Shown here in pieces: positions 26,523 through 38,279 of a DNA stretch of 64,000 nt. The DNA lies in assembly GCA_964036155.1 (NCBI GenBank), contig OZ038423.1, positions 13,097,249-13,161,248 of the forward strand, written 5' to 3'. Position numbers and translations under genes: made by a program. Below the pieces are notes generated by a model. It saw only the letters and a program-made list of their open reading frames with translations, did no database searches and was not told where the DNA came from. Positions within the stretch are counted from its first letter, which is position 1. The number at the start of each line of letters is the position of its first letter. This DNA is from Diploscapter coronatus. Lineage: Eukaryota; Nematoda; Chromadorea; Rhabditida; Rhabditidae.

Positions 26523-27823
26523 TTCCGAAGTCGAGTTTCTTCCGAATGACCGATGAATTTGAGCTTTCTTCATGATTCCGAATCGATATTTCAAGTTGTG
26601 AGAGTATTAAACTGAACGTTTAAGAAGATATATTGGATGGGTTGTAGAGCAATTTTGACTGAGAAACGCAGAGGAAGAAAACATCTTTGAGCGGTGAGTT
26701 GGATGAAAAATGAACTCACTTTGTAAAGAACGTCAGGGCGGGTGTTTTGATGAAGCTTAAATTTTACGAAAACTCCAGGGTAATTTGGATTTGACTCAAC
26801 GAGCGTAGAGTCCGCAAGCTCCGCTCGCTTTATGAAACAGAAATCGGTCTAATTTTTGATTCTTCGCTAATTATCGCGCTAATTGGACAATTGAACGGAT
26901 ATTTTTTACAAATATTCAATTGAGCATTAGGAAGAACGAGTTACACCATCAAAGCTCTGTAAAAAAAAACAGCCCAGAACTGCTCTGGAATCATTTCAAG
27001 TTTGCTCGTCAAGCAAATCTCACATATTTGGCATTTTTATTCGCAAAAGGTTATGCCTAACAAAGGCCATACAAATTTCTGATAAATTAGATCCTGCTGC
27101 ATATTTTGAAGCATAAAAAATTGTTTCAGATGCAATCTCACAAATTGCCACAACCGATTTGAAAGCCACTATTTTCAAAAGTACGCAATGTACAATTTTT
27201 GATAAAAACATCGGATCGGAAAAAGAAACAGTTCAATTTTTCTTAGAACCGAAGCTGATTCAATGGTATAAATTTTAAAATATGATGACCAATTTCGAAA
27301 AATCCCTTGCGAACCCTAGACATGGAATTTCAAAATGTTTTATTTCTTGTACTATTCTTGACTATGTCATCTAAGCATTTTCTAGGTTTTTCGAGATACC
27401 TGAAATTTTTTCAGAGAATGACGAGAAACTCGGTTGATTCCAGAATTTGGTCGTTCGTGAACAAGAACGACTATTTTCACTACTCGGAAAAATATTGCAG
27501 AGGTTGTGCAGCGGTGAAATAATCTCGGCAATATTTTTTCCAAGTACTCGAGTGCAGAGACGCGGAATGGGTTGATAAAATTGGCTCCCAGAAAAAATGG
27601 CTTGAGAACAGTAGGTTGCTTTGTCGAATGGTGAAAATATCACGGTATTTCAATGCAGTTTAAACTTTTGGGAAAAAAACAAATTTGTTGATTTCCGCAG
27701 ACATTTTTAGATAGAACACTCGGTGTTGAACTGACAAAATATGGCAAGAATTTCAATGAAACCCGAAATATACTCGCACTTAAAATAGACATCCTTATCA
27801 TTTTATTATAAAAATATTTTTGA
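26523..27823. other. spacer with MITE remnant
   Basis: No exon chain was recognised. A 70 bp inverted-repeat remnant at about 27480-27550 is related to the element at 31617-31811. Confidence 0.4.
27480..27550. mobile_element. short inverted-repeat (MITE) remnant
   Basis: The left end CTCGGAAAAATATTGCAGAG and the inverted right end CGGCAATATTTTTTCCAAGT face each other about 30 bp apart. The left end continues GTTGTGCAGCGG as in the larger copy at 31.6-31.8 kb, so it is an internally deleted copy. Confidence 0.5.
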
Positions 27824-28611
27824 TCATGCATTATTTTCAGTTGAAGTTGTGGTATATTGACGGGACTTTCTCGAGATTCTGTATATCAAAAAAGTCGATA
27901 TAATAAGCACTGAAAATTGATCATTATGATAGTTTAAAATTTGCCTCACGTCCTGTGAATATCCAGATTATGACATTATATATTATCAACACTAGCCGCT
28001 GTTCATTTTCATCTTCTTCAATGTAATTCATTTTAGAGCTCGTTCCTGAACCGTGAATTTAGAATAATTTATGCATGAGTGATAGTAAAATCCATTTCAT
28101 CGAGCTAAGTTTGCGTACTACTAAAACATACTGATAAAGCTATTCCATGATGCGATCGCGGTAATAATGACCGTCAATAGTGTTCCAAATATCTAAACAA
28201 GGATATCAATGACAACGATTTTTTATGATAATTACGGCTATTCCCAGAACGAAGGACAGAAATTTCGGACTACTTTGGAAAGCAGCCATCATTAGGATTC
28301 CGAAGAACGTGATCTACAACTTTGTTTGTAAATAATTTGTATAAATTAGATGATAAACTCTCACCGATATTAGATAAGCATATAAATGATCTTCGATACT
28401 GTTATGGCCAAACCACTTCGTGAGAAGTAGGATAAATCCGATCGTCTTGCATATGATCAAGAATGATAATATGCCGATTAGGCAGTGCTAAAATGAATAT
28501 CTTATTCGTTGGTCAATTATAACTTGCCTTCGTCGCACAACAGAAACATTTCGATTCTTGAAAATATTTTAGTGTTTAGCATTTTCAAAAAAAAAACTCA
28601 ACCACCTGCAT
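27824..28611 (-). CDS. four-transmembrane protein, array member 5 (possible frame problem in exon 2)
   Basis: Minus-strand model with TM exons in consistent phase: TM1 CLIGILSFLIICKTIGFIL, TM2 ITFFGILMMAAFQSSPKFL, TM3 IFGTLLTVIITAIASW, TM4 RLVLIIYNVIIWIFTG joined to LLIISTFLIYRISRKSRQYT, tail ending TENNA. The Cys-cluster exon reads KCFCCATK and ends at a GCAAGT donor, that is a GC-AG intron. Its acceptor differs by one base from the array pattern (TTCAAGAATCG where others have TTCAGGAATCC), which shifts the junction with the Met-Gln first exon by one nucleotide. Either a different start is used or the gene is damaged at its 5' end. Confidence 0.55.
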
Positions 28612-29333
28612 CCTATACAATCCTTAATAATAGTTATTTGAAAATCTATCAGCAAACTCGAATTTCAGAAGTTGGCATATCCAGGCTCTAGGCTTTCGAA
28701 TCAATGAGGGTACATTCCTTTGAAAAATATCTCTCGTATTTCTTCTTGTGATCATAGACGCAGAGTAAGTCCCTAGTCAATTGGCGTTCACGAAGGACGA
28801 ACGCAGAGTGTGAGAGTCGGGATATTTTAGACCAAAAATAGGGTTGTTTCGATGAAGTTTGAACTCGAAAACATTCACCCTTTTTTCGAACGCGAAATTG
28901 ATTGCTTCAAATTTGGAAAATACGCTAATGTTTTAAAATCAGTGCAATTTCATTATAGGTTTCATCTGATATTAAACTTAATTTTAGTATCATCAATTTT
29001 ACTTTGATGTCTACAAAGAGTTGAATACCTTCGAACTTTTATGACAACATATAGTATCTCAGTTTTATGCTAATTTTGCGGTTCTACATCTATACTAGGG
29101 CATTTTTTATGAGGAACCATTTTTCAAATAGAGATTATCTCTGCGTATATACCCTTTTCCCATTTGGAAATAGTGCAGAATTTTGGGTAAGGCAGACGAG
29201 CGTATTTCTTTCTCTTTTTCCCATAGAACGCTCCTCTATCGATTGGTTAGTTGCTTTGCACATGACGAAAAAGATGTTCGTATATTTATTTTTCGTTTCA
29301 CGCGTTTTAAACATTTTTATCGTGACTTACAAA

Positions 29334-29523
29334 AGGAAGTTCCTACATAGGAACTCACGGAACTTGACAAAACTTTTGACGATTTGGAAAGGGCGCAACG
29401 TCGCAACGAGGCGAAATAGTATGCAGGGATAGGAAAGGGTAAAGAATACTCTCTCGCTTTTATACGCTATTTTGCCATGTTGCAAAATTGCGACGTTGCG
29501 CCCTTCCAGATTGCCAAACTTTT
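29334..29523. mobile_element. fold-back repeat with nested smaller palindrome
   Basis: The repeat arm GGAAGTTCCTACATAGGAAC begins near 29335 and is also found in unit 2 at 34425. It is interrupted by an inverted repeat: TTTGGAAAGGGCGCAACGTC (about 29382) faces GCGACGTTGCGCCCTTCCAG (about 29490). Unit 2 lacks this inner palindrome, so it inserted after the duplication or was lost precisely. Confidence 0.55.
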
Positions 29524-29959
29524 AATATGAGAGTTTTCGATGACGGTGATCAATCATGACATCAAAAAGTGTAAAATAGGAGACTCGAGTCATGAAATCG
29601 ATAAAAATGCTCGTTTCTTCACTTTTGTTGGCGAATTGGCAGAATTAATTTACACTTTTGACAAGCGAATTTATTCATTACTTGCACGAAATACGAGTGA
29701 AATACAGCTAAAAACTGCCCGACTCTAAGTCCTATTTTACACTCTTTAAGAGTCATTCCACGAATAACTGCCAAAGGGGGTCCGGGCAATCGTAAAAGTG
29801 TCCCGGATCCGAACCAAACCCATATGGGTGGATACACTCCTATCAGGCTTGATTGGCTTTTTAGCCTGTGCCAAATCATACTTATTTTCTGTTCGTCTTA
29901 CAAAGAATGTCTTAAGACAATAATAAAACAAAACAAATTTGCGATAATCGGAAGGGTTA

Positions 29960-30225
29960 TCCTATCGCACATGGGACAATCCGAGTATAACTGACTCCGC
30001 CGTCACCATGGCTACTCTCATAGATAGAAGGGGTGCTGATCAATCCAATAGCAATGTCGATTACATATTGAATATCTTTATTAATACAAGAGCAATATCT
30101 AGACAGTCAAGCTCAAGAAAAATTCTCTTCTCCTGTCGGCTCTCCTTTATATATGAGAGAGAGAGGGAGATAAAGCTACTCCTATATTACATTTGTGCTT
30201 AAGCTGCGTCTCACAATCCAGCTAC
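29960..30225 (-). mobile_element. possible solo LTR fragment
   Basis: Read on the minus strand, a TATATAAAGGAGAG promoter-like string at about 30150 is followed about 60-70 bp later by AATAAAG (about 30080), the usual order of TATA box and poly(A) signal in an LTR. A TGTGAGACG start is possible near 30220. It lies in sequence found only in unit 1. No retroelement protein frame is adjacent and both borders are uncertain. Confidence 0.3.
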
Positions 30226-30859
30226 AGATAATATTGAACCGAGGCAAAGGGGCGGGGCTTGGCTGTTCCTATTTTTATTTCGAAAACGTTTCGTAATTTC
30301 TCTACAACTTTCTAGTCTTATTGGCTGAAACTAGCATTGCCGTTATTGGAAAACGTAATTCATGTTTTCGAATATCTTGCAAACTTTTAAAATTTAAGAA
30401 CCTTAGGACCCGTCCACTTAGTTGCAATGCAACTCGTTTAAAATAGGAAGTGAAGAAAGAGATGTTTTGCTATTTGGCACAAATTTCCTATGAGAGGAAA
30501 TTCTTTAGTTAAATAAACTTGGCTTAAAATATTCTTTTTTCCACAAACATTTTAATATTAAAATAAAAAAGACGATGGATTATTTAATCTTTGACTATTT
30601 TATGCAGAGCGTCGAGTCTATGCACGTTTTTGGCCTTTATTTAGGGACCGTCAGCCATTTTTCCAAACTGATCCCACCGCGCTGATTTACCCATGGATGG
30701 ATAGGTCATTGAGTCCTTCATTCATTTCCGAAGAGAAAAAATCAAGAAATTATTTTTAAATAAAAATTGAAACGCAAAAAGCAAAAAATTTCTCTTATTT
30801 GTATGAGCCAAAGTTTGCATTATGTCTCACTCTGACTCCCGCCTCCCCCTTCCCTGATT

Positions 30860-31235
30860 GTGAGAGAATTTGCCGCGCTCTTTTAGGGGTATTGCAGCGT
30901 TCCTGCAGAGATGCGACATATTTTCAGCGATAACGCAACGCTGCATGATAACGGATTTTACCCCCTTTTTTAAAGCAACCACTCTTCCGCCAGTATGTCT
31001 TATCGTTGGCTAATAGAAAAAGACACCGGTTTTTCTAAGAAATAGTATGGGAAGGCAAGATAGGAAAAAAACCGGTGTCTTTTTCTAGGAGCCTTATCGT
31101 CTAAGTTTAGGGAGAATGGAAGTAATGTTCCTCACTCATGCCGCGTCAGGCGTGAGTATTCATTTCCTCTCAAGGTAGTTTACCAATACATTTACCTGTA
31201 CTGCCCTTGAAAGAACGCAGCAAATTCTCCTAGCG
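30860..31235. repeat. nested inverted repeats
   Basis: GAGAATTTGCCGCGCTCTTT (about 30864) faces the complement-like AACGCAGCAAATTCTC near 31215. Inside is a near-perfect hairpin: AGAAAAAGACACCGGTTTTT (31016) and AAAAACCGGTGTCTTTTTCT (about 31068) separated by about 30 bp. Absent from unit 2. Confidence 0.5.
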
Positions 31236-31492
31236 AAGAAAGCACAATTTTATCAGCCTCCATTTTTTGTACTCTCTTGATTCCCCATGCTATTTCGAAC
31301 GAGTTGTAATGCAACTAATTATGAAAGTCTCCTTAGCATATCTCTATTATTCGTTCCTTTGAATACGTTTAATTTGATTTTAATCATTCATTATTAAAAA
31401 TTTTAATTTTCGCCTCTTTTCAAAATTGTCTGATTCTTATTTAAATAATTATTGATTTTCAGATTTTCAATTTTCGATTGAAATCATAAGCA

Positions 31493-33347
31493 ATGCAAGA
31501 GAGTCGGTTTTGTTGTTGTACATCAAGGGTAAGTTTCGTTAACATTGCTCATGCTTACGAATTCTAAATATTGGCTATTTCGAAACACCATAATACCGTA
31601 GTTGATATGAAATATTTCGGAAAATATTGCAGAGATTATGCAGAGATTGTGCAGCGTTTATTTCAATTTCATCGCTGCGAGACAGTGACGCGGCGGTAAA
31701 ATAACTTTTGCATTATCTCTGCGCTACCTATCGCAGAGATTATGCAGCGGTAGCGCGGCGATTGTGCAACGATAGCGCAGCGCTGCACAACCTCTGCAAT
31801 ATTTTTCCGAGATAGGCAAACTTACAATTGGTTAGATCAAACATTGTTTGTTTTATAACCTTTACTGCTATAAATAATGACATAATCAGACTCATATCTT
31901 AGATTAAGACAGTCTTAATGCTAGTTCAGCTCTGCCAAATTATCATCATTACTTCTGTGTATCTGATACCAGGTCACTAGTTTCTAACACTATTTTTCCA
32001 TATTATAATGTCATACGGTTATCAAGTTTTTCAACAAATTAATGATTTATAATTATGTCAAAGAGCTGCACAATTATTGTTTAAATAAAATTAAAGGAAA
32101 AATTTCAGCATGCTCTCATCATCATCCTGTCGATTTCGCTCACCGGATATGTACTTAATTTTTTTGCCGTAATGGGTGAAAGCAGTGATAGCACGAAACA
32201 TAAACACCCGGCGTCCTTCATTTTTCCGGTATGTTTCTCCGAAATACGGCAACCTGGATACAGGGTTGCAAGTTTTTGCACGATCTGTGCACGTTTATCT
32301 CTACTCATTTTATTCTTCTCATTCTCTTCGCCAGACATGATATTTCCTGTTTTCTGCCTCTCTATTACATCATAGCTGTACAATCATGTACACGATTTGA
32401 ATTCTTGCCTGGATATATCGCAATATTAGGGAATGAAAACTTCGATTTTGTCGTATCTTGATCCCAAGGCGATAAATCCATATCGATCTACTTGTTAAGG
32501 AAATAATGGGATATTAATTTTAGATTGGTCTTACGATTTTCTTTATAATAGGGGCATGTACACGGAACACTTGCCTGCTCATGACTCAGCTAGTTCTGAG
32601 TGTAAGTTCATTTTGGATAGTAATTTCTTGTCGAACACGGAAATGTGGAAAGTCGAAGATAGGGTAGAAAGAATCATTTTAACCCAATCTTTCTCTTTCA
32701 CACGTTCTTGATCGCCTTCCTAACACTGAAAGTAGCGGGTCAGAGACAACTTATACCTTAAAGGGAGTGATTTGTACCAAAATTGTAGAGGGTTCCCTCA
32801 TATTTTAGTATAAATCATCGTTTTTGTGGATAAATCGCCTCTGATCCACTAATAGCCGTAGACAAATTTGCAAAACCCAAATATAAGGCCTTACCAACGT
32901 GTGAAAATATCATATTTAAGGCAATCGGTACCGTCTGCCTAATTCTCTACTCGGTCGTGTTTGTGGCTGGAGTGATCGGCGTCAGCATCGCGAATCAAAG
33001 CAACGTTGACCCAGAAGCCAAATCGGTGCTCATTGTTTTCACCATGTTGCTCTTCTTGCTCAATGGATGTAAGAATATTTTATTTAGACATCTTGGAACG
33101 TTACCCAATTTTACAATAAAACATGAAAGTATAAATGGGAAACTGATAAACGTTTTAATGGGAAAAACTTTTGAAAAGGATATTGTAAAAGTAATCTATT
33201 TTAAGGAACAATTGAATTAAAACGTGGAATCTAATCAAATGATCTAATTTAGTGTCAATCCTGAGCACCTACCTTATCTATAAAGTGTACCAAGACGCCA
33301 AGCAATATAATGAAGTCGCTTTACATGAACCATATGCTAATGCATAG
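31493..33347 (+). CDS. four-transmembrane protein, array member 6 (duplicate a)
   Basis: Five exons in phase: 31493-31528 (MQESRFCCCTSR), 32109-32228 (TM1 and loop), 32524-32601 (TM2, IGLTIFFIIGACTRNTCLL), 32921-33068 (TM3 and start of TM4) and 33253-33347 (ILSTYLIYKVYQDAKQYNEV, tail ending EPYANA). About 158 aa. Intron 1 (about 580 bp) contains a MITE at 31617-31811. Intron 3 ends in ATTTAAG, as in other members. Exon 2 encodes a loop with Ser/Thr/Lys/His that is six residues longer than in its duplicate. The protein is a small integral membrane protein of unknown function with a possibly acylated N-terminal Cys cluster. Confidence 0.75.
31617..31811. mobile_element. about 195 bp MITE in intron 1 of array member 6
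   Basis: Terminal inverted repeats: TCGGAAAATATTGCAGAGAT on the left and GCACAACCTCTGCAATATTT...CCGA on the right. The interior is rich in GCAG/CTGC strings and can fold back on itself. The orthologous intron in duplicate b lacks it. No coding capacity. Confidence 0.7.
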
Positions 33348-34424
33348 CTTAAATTCCAATCACTTTATTTTTCAATGTTAAAATACTTTTTTTATTATTT
33401 GAACCATATGTTAAATTTTCTACAATTTGAATCTTCGATTGACCTAACGACGATTTCAGCGAATTCTATTCATTCACTCCTTAAAATATTGCATGATTAC
33501 TTATGTGCTAATTATCTCATTTTATAGTTTAATATGCAATTAATCATTAATTTGCATTTATTCTATATTTACCATAATTATTATCTCGATGAATTATAAA
33601 TTTGTATATATTCGATCTCAATTCATCGCTTAAAATAATAAAATTTTGAGATTCAATTTGTTTTTTTTTCCAGTTCAAACTCCAAAATAACAGCTGTTTC
33701 TCTAGCGTTCAAACTCCAAAATAACAACTCTGTTTCTCTAGTGTTCTGTCTCAAGGTCTATTGGGATTTTCCGCCGAAAAATCAGCTTTTTAAAATCGCT
33801 CTCGGCGTCTCTTACATATAAAGTTTAAGAAGCATGAAAAAAGTAGGAAAAAAGAAAGGCCATTTGTCAGTTCACTCTATTCCCATTTTCTCCGTTCATT
33901 GATTCGAATTGTGAACATTTTTGAGTCTCCTATTTTCTCTTACAAATCGTTAAATTTTAGATTTATCCCGTCTTCTAAGGCATTTTAAACTAAAAGAACT
34001 TGATTGCTTCAAGTTTCGAAAATACGCAATATTTTGAAATTAGTACACTTTTATCCTAAGTTTCATCCGATATGAAACTTAATTTTAGTGTTAAATTTTG
34101 AACTCTGATATCTACAAAAAATTAAACACCTTAGAGCTTTTATGAAAATATATATTATCTCGGTTTTATGTTAATTTTTACAATTCAAATTTTATACTAG
34201 GGCATTTTTATGAGGGACCATTTTGAAAATAGGGATTATCTCTGCGTATATACCCTTTTCCCATTTGGAAATAGTGTGGGACTTTGGGTGAGGCAGACGA
34301 GCGTATTTCTTTTTTCATAGAACGCCTTTCTTATTGATTTTCCATTGCACACGAGGGGAAGAGGTTCTTATATATTTATTTCTCGTTCACGTGTTTTAAA
34401 CATTTTTATCGTGACTTACAAAAG

Positions 34425-34757
34425 GAAGTTCCTACATAGGAACTCACAGAACTTGACGAAACTTTTCACACGGGACTTTCGATGACGACGATCATATTCG
34501 TGACATCAAAAAATGCAAAATAAGAGCCGGAGCTAGAAAATCGATGAAAATGCGCGTTTCTACACTTTTGTTGGCGAATTGGCAGAATTAATTTACATTT
34601 TTGACAAGCGAATTTACTTCATTATTTGCATAAAACGAATGAAATACAGTTTAAAATTTTCAGGCTCCTATTTTTCATTTTTTTATTTGACCATCGAAAA
34701 CCCTCGTGTGGAAAGTTTTGTCAAGTTCTGTGAGTTCCTATGTGGGAAATTCCCTTG
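34425..34757. mobile_element. about 330 bp fold-back element
   Basis: Arms of about 50 bp: GGAAGTTCCTACATAGGAAC at the left faces GAGTTCCTATGTGGGAAATT at the right, continuing inward through AACTTGACGAAACTTTT and its complement. No protein is encoded. A degenerate, interrupted copy occupies the equivalent place in unit 1 (29334 onward). Confidence 0.65.
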
Positions 34758-35181
34758 TTAAATAAACTTGATTTCAAATATTCTTTTTTCACATAAATAT
34801 CTCCATATTAGGATAAAAAGACGACGAATTATTGAATCTTTGATTATCCTATGCAGAACACAGAGTCTACGCACGTCTTTGACCTTTATTGTGAAAGAAA
34901 AATTCGTAATTTCTCTGCAACTCTCTAGTCTTATTGGCTGAAATTAGCATTGTCGTCACTGGAAAACGTGATTCATGTTTCCTAACTGTTTGTGGATTCT
35001 TAGACCTAAGAAGAACCTTAGTCAGTATATCTCTATCATCCTTTCCTTTGAATATGTTTAATTTGATTTTAATCATTCATTATTAAAATTTTGAATTTTC
35101 GCCTCTTTTCAAAATTATCTGATTCTTATTTAAATAATTATTGATTTTCAGGTTTTCAATTTTCGATTGAAATCATAAACA

Positions 35182-37636
35182 ATGCAAGAGAGTCGTTGTT
35201 GTTGCTGTACCTCAAGAGTGAGTTTCGTCCTAACATTGTTCATACTCACGAACTCTAAATATTGATCATTTGAAAACAACACGATATCATGATTGACATT
35301 ACAGGGTGGCACATAATTATGGCAACACATTGCTCGCTGAATAAATACCATACGGATCGGTGTTTTGGGCTAGAATTTTCACGGATATATTCTGTGGATA
35401 GTTCATGACAAAATACTACTGGAAGTGATTTTTGAAACAGCTTCCCAATTTTACCCTAGCGCGACAAAACTTAAAAATTATTTTGACGCGGCACGATGTA
35501 GTTGTCCTCATATTAAATTTTTTCTTAATTTATTCATGCTCCATATAACTTCAAATTTAGCCTAGATAATGCTGAGGTTATGAGCTTCAAGATATGTAAG
35601 TTTAAGCCCAATAAACAAAATCCATACGGAATATCAGGCTTAGACTTTTTTGTGGACTATTTGAGATATTGCATTTTTCGACTCTTTTCGACCCTTGTTA
35701 ATAACATGGAATGCAAATTTTATTCGCCTGTTTTTATATAAATCACAGATAATTCGGAATTTCTTGATAAATCAACTCCCCAATGGATGCAGAATTCGTG
35801 AACGTATAATTATTTCAATCGCTCTTTAGTTTTGGTGCCAGCGGTGCCCCTGAACTTAAGCTACCTATGGCACGCAGCCCTTCTTGGCGCCGAAGCAATC
35901 TCCTACTTCCAAATATCGCTATGGCTCGAATTTTTTAATTGAAATTAGTGTTAACTGACCCAGAGAATATAATCCACTAGGATTTATTGATTGGGTATGA
36001 GCACTTTCCAGAAAAAATTAGCCAAGCATATGGGCAATTTTTGCGCTATAACGTTAACAGTTGCAGTATCGCATCAAAAATTTTAATTCATCTACGGTAA
36101 GCGTTTTTTCTGGGAAGTTTTTTCTTGAACCTATGACACATTAGGTCTAATAAATTCGAAAATATAACAAAAATTAATATAGAGCCTTTCATTATAAAAT
36201 TACGCCTGCTTGAAAATGCGTTGCCATAATTGTGTGCCACCCTGTAAATATAGGCAAGCTTACAATTGATAAGAGATTGGCTAGATCAAGCATTGTTTTT
36301 GACGCTATTTTTTCATATTATAATGTCATACGGTTATCAGGTTTTTCTACAAATTAGTGATTTATAATCATGTCAAAGAGTTGCACAATTATTGTTTAAA
36401 TAAAATTAAAGGAAACATTTCAGCATGCTCTCATCATCATCCTATCGATTTTGCTCACCATATATGTACTTAATTTTGTTATCGCAATTGGTAAACGCGA
36501 AGACCCGACGTCCTTCATGTTTCCGGTATGTTTCTCCGAAATACGGCAACCTGGACACAGGGTTGCAAGTTTTTGCACGATTTGTGCAATTATCTCTACT
36601 CGTTTTTTTTCTCATTCTATTCGCCAGACATGATATTTCGTTTTCTGCCTCTCTGTTCACCATTGTCGACAGTCGAGTGCACGATTTGAATTCTTGCCTG
36701 GATATATCGCAATATTAGGGAATGAAAACTTCGATTTTGTCGTATCTTGATCCCAAGGCGATAAATCCATATCGATCTACTTGTTAAGGAAATAATGGGA
36801 TATTAATTTTAGATTGGTCTTACGCTTGTCTTTATAATAGGGGCATTTACGCGTAATACTTGCCTGCTCATAATTCAGCTAGTTCTGAATGTAAGTTCAT
36901 TTTGGATAGTAATTTCTTGTCGAACACGGAAATGTGGAAAGTCGAAGATAGGGTAGAAATAATCATTTTAACCCAATCTTTCTCTTTCACACATTCTTGA
37001 TCGCCTTCCTAATACTGAAAGTAGCGGGTCAGAGACAACTTATATCATAAAGGGAGTGATTTGTACCAAAATTGTGGAGGCTTCCCTCGTATTTTAGTAT
37101 AAATCATCGTTTTTGTGGATAAATCGCCTCTGATCCACTAATAGCCGTAGACAAATTTGCAAAACCCAAATATAAAGCCTTCCCAATGTGTGAAAATATC
37201 ACATTTAAGGCAATCTATACCGTCTGCCTAATTCTCTACTCGATCGTGTTTGTGGCTGGAGTGATCGGCGTCAGCACCGCGAATCAAAGCAACGTTGACC
37301 CAAAAACCAAATCGGTGCTCATTGTTTTCACCATGTTGCTCTTCTTGCTCAATGGATGTAAGAATATTTTATTTAGACATCTTGGAACGTTACCCAATTT
37401 TACGATAAAACATGAAAGTATAAATGGGAAACTGATAAACGTTTTGATGGGAGAAACTTTTGAAAAGGATATTGTAAAAGTAATCTATTTTAAGGAACAA
37501 TTGAATTAAAACGTGAAATCTAATCAAATGATCTAATTTAGTGTCAATCCTGAGCACCTACCTTATCTATAAGGTGTACCAAGACGCCAAGCAATATAAT
37601 GAAGTCGCTTTACATGAACCATACGCTAATGCATAG
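35182..37636 (+). CDS. four-transmembrane protein, array member 7 (duplicate b)
   Basis: Same five-exon layout as member 6: 35182-35217 (MQESRCCCCTSR), 36424-36525, 36813-36890, 37210-37357 and 37542-37636; about 152 aa. The last exon gives an identical protein sequence to duplicate a, but exons 2-4 differ mostly by amino-acid-changing substitutions, and exon 2 is 18 nt shorter (loop GKREDPTSFMFP). Intron 1 is enlarged by a 943 bp Tc1/mariner-like non-autonomous element. Function unknown; membership of the array is clear. Confidence 0.75.
35302..36244. mobile_element. 943 bp Tc1/mariner-type non-autonomous element
   Basis: Perfectly framed by TA on both sides. Left end CAGGGTGGCACATAATTATG, right end CATAATTGTGTGCCACCCTG, that is inverted termini beginning CAGGGTGGC. 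The interior has no open frame resembling a DDE transposase. It lies in intron 1 of array member 7 and is missing from the matching intron of member 6, so it inserted after the duplication. Confidence 0.85.
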
Positions 37637-38279
37637 CTTAAATTCCAATCACTTTATTTTTCAATGTTAAAATACTTTTTTTTTATTATTTGAACCATAT
37701 GTTAAATTTTCTACAATTTGAATCTTCGATTGACCTAATGACGATTTCAGCGAATTCTATTCATTCACTCCTTAAAATATTGCATGATTACTTATGTGCT
37801 AATTATTTCATTTTATAGTTTAATATGCAATTAATCATTAATTTGCATTTATTCTATATTTACCATAATTATTATCTCGATGAATTATAAATTTGTATAT
37901 ATTCGATCTCAATTCATCGCTTAAAATAATAAAATTTTGAGATTCAATTTGTTTTTTTTTCCAGTTCAAACTCCAAAATAACAGCTCTGTTTCTCTAGTG
38001 TTCTAGCTCAAAGTTTATTGCGATTTTCCGCCGAAAAACTAGGAATGTTGTAAAATCGTCCTCTGCGTCTCTTACATGTAAAGTTTAAGAGGCATGAAAA
38101 AAATAGGAGAAAAAAGAAATGGCATCTGTCAGTTCTCTCTATTCCCATTTTCTCCGTTCATTGATTCGAATTGTGAACATTTTTGAGTCTCCTATTTTCT
38201 CTTACAAATCGTTAAATTATCGGTTAAATTTTAGATTTATCTCGTCTTCTAGAGTAATTTAAACGAAAAGAAACTGATC

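Larger units (their letters stand above)
28898..33999. repeat. tandem segmental duplication, unit 1
   Basis: Starts at TTGATTGCTTCAA (28898) and contains array member 6. The same sequence restarts at 34000 as unit 2. Long collinear stretches are nearly identical (for example 33350-33990 against 37640-38270). Unit 1 carries extra sequence not in unit 2 at about 29378-29523, 29730-30480, 30650-31300 and 31617-31811. Confidence 0.85.
34000..38273. repeat. tandem segmental duplication, unit 2
   Basis: Second copy of the segment starting TTGATTGCTTC; its right edge, just before ATG 38280, corresponds to the unit 1/unit 2 junction at about 33999. It contains array member 7 and a 943 bp TA-flanked element that unit 1 lacks. 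Confidence 0.85.

Noticed and set aside
32957..33220. 87-codon frame continuing past exon 4 of array member 6
   Set aside because: It reads into the intron; splicing at 33068 to 33253 gives the conserved TM4 and tail.
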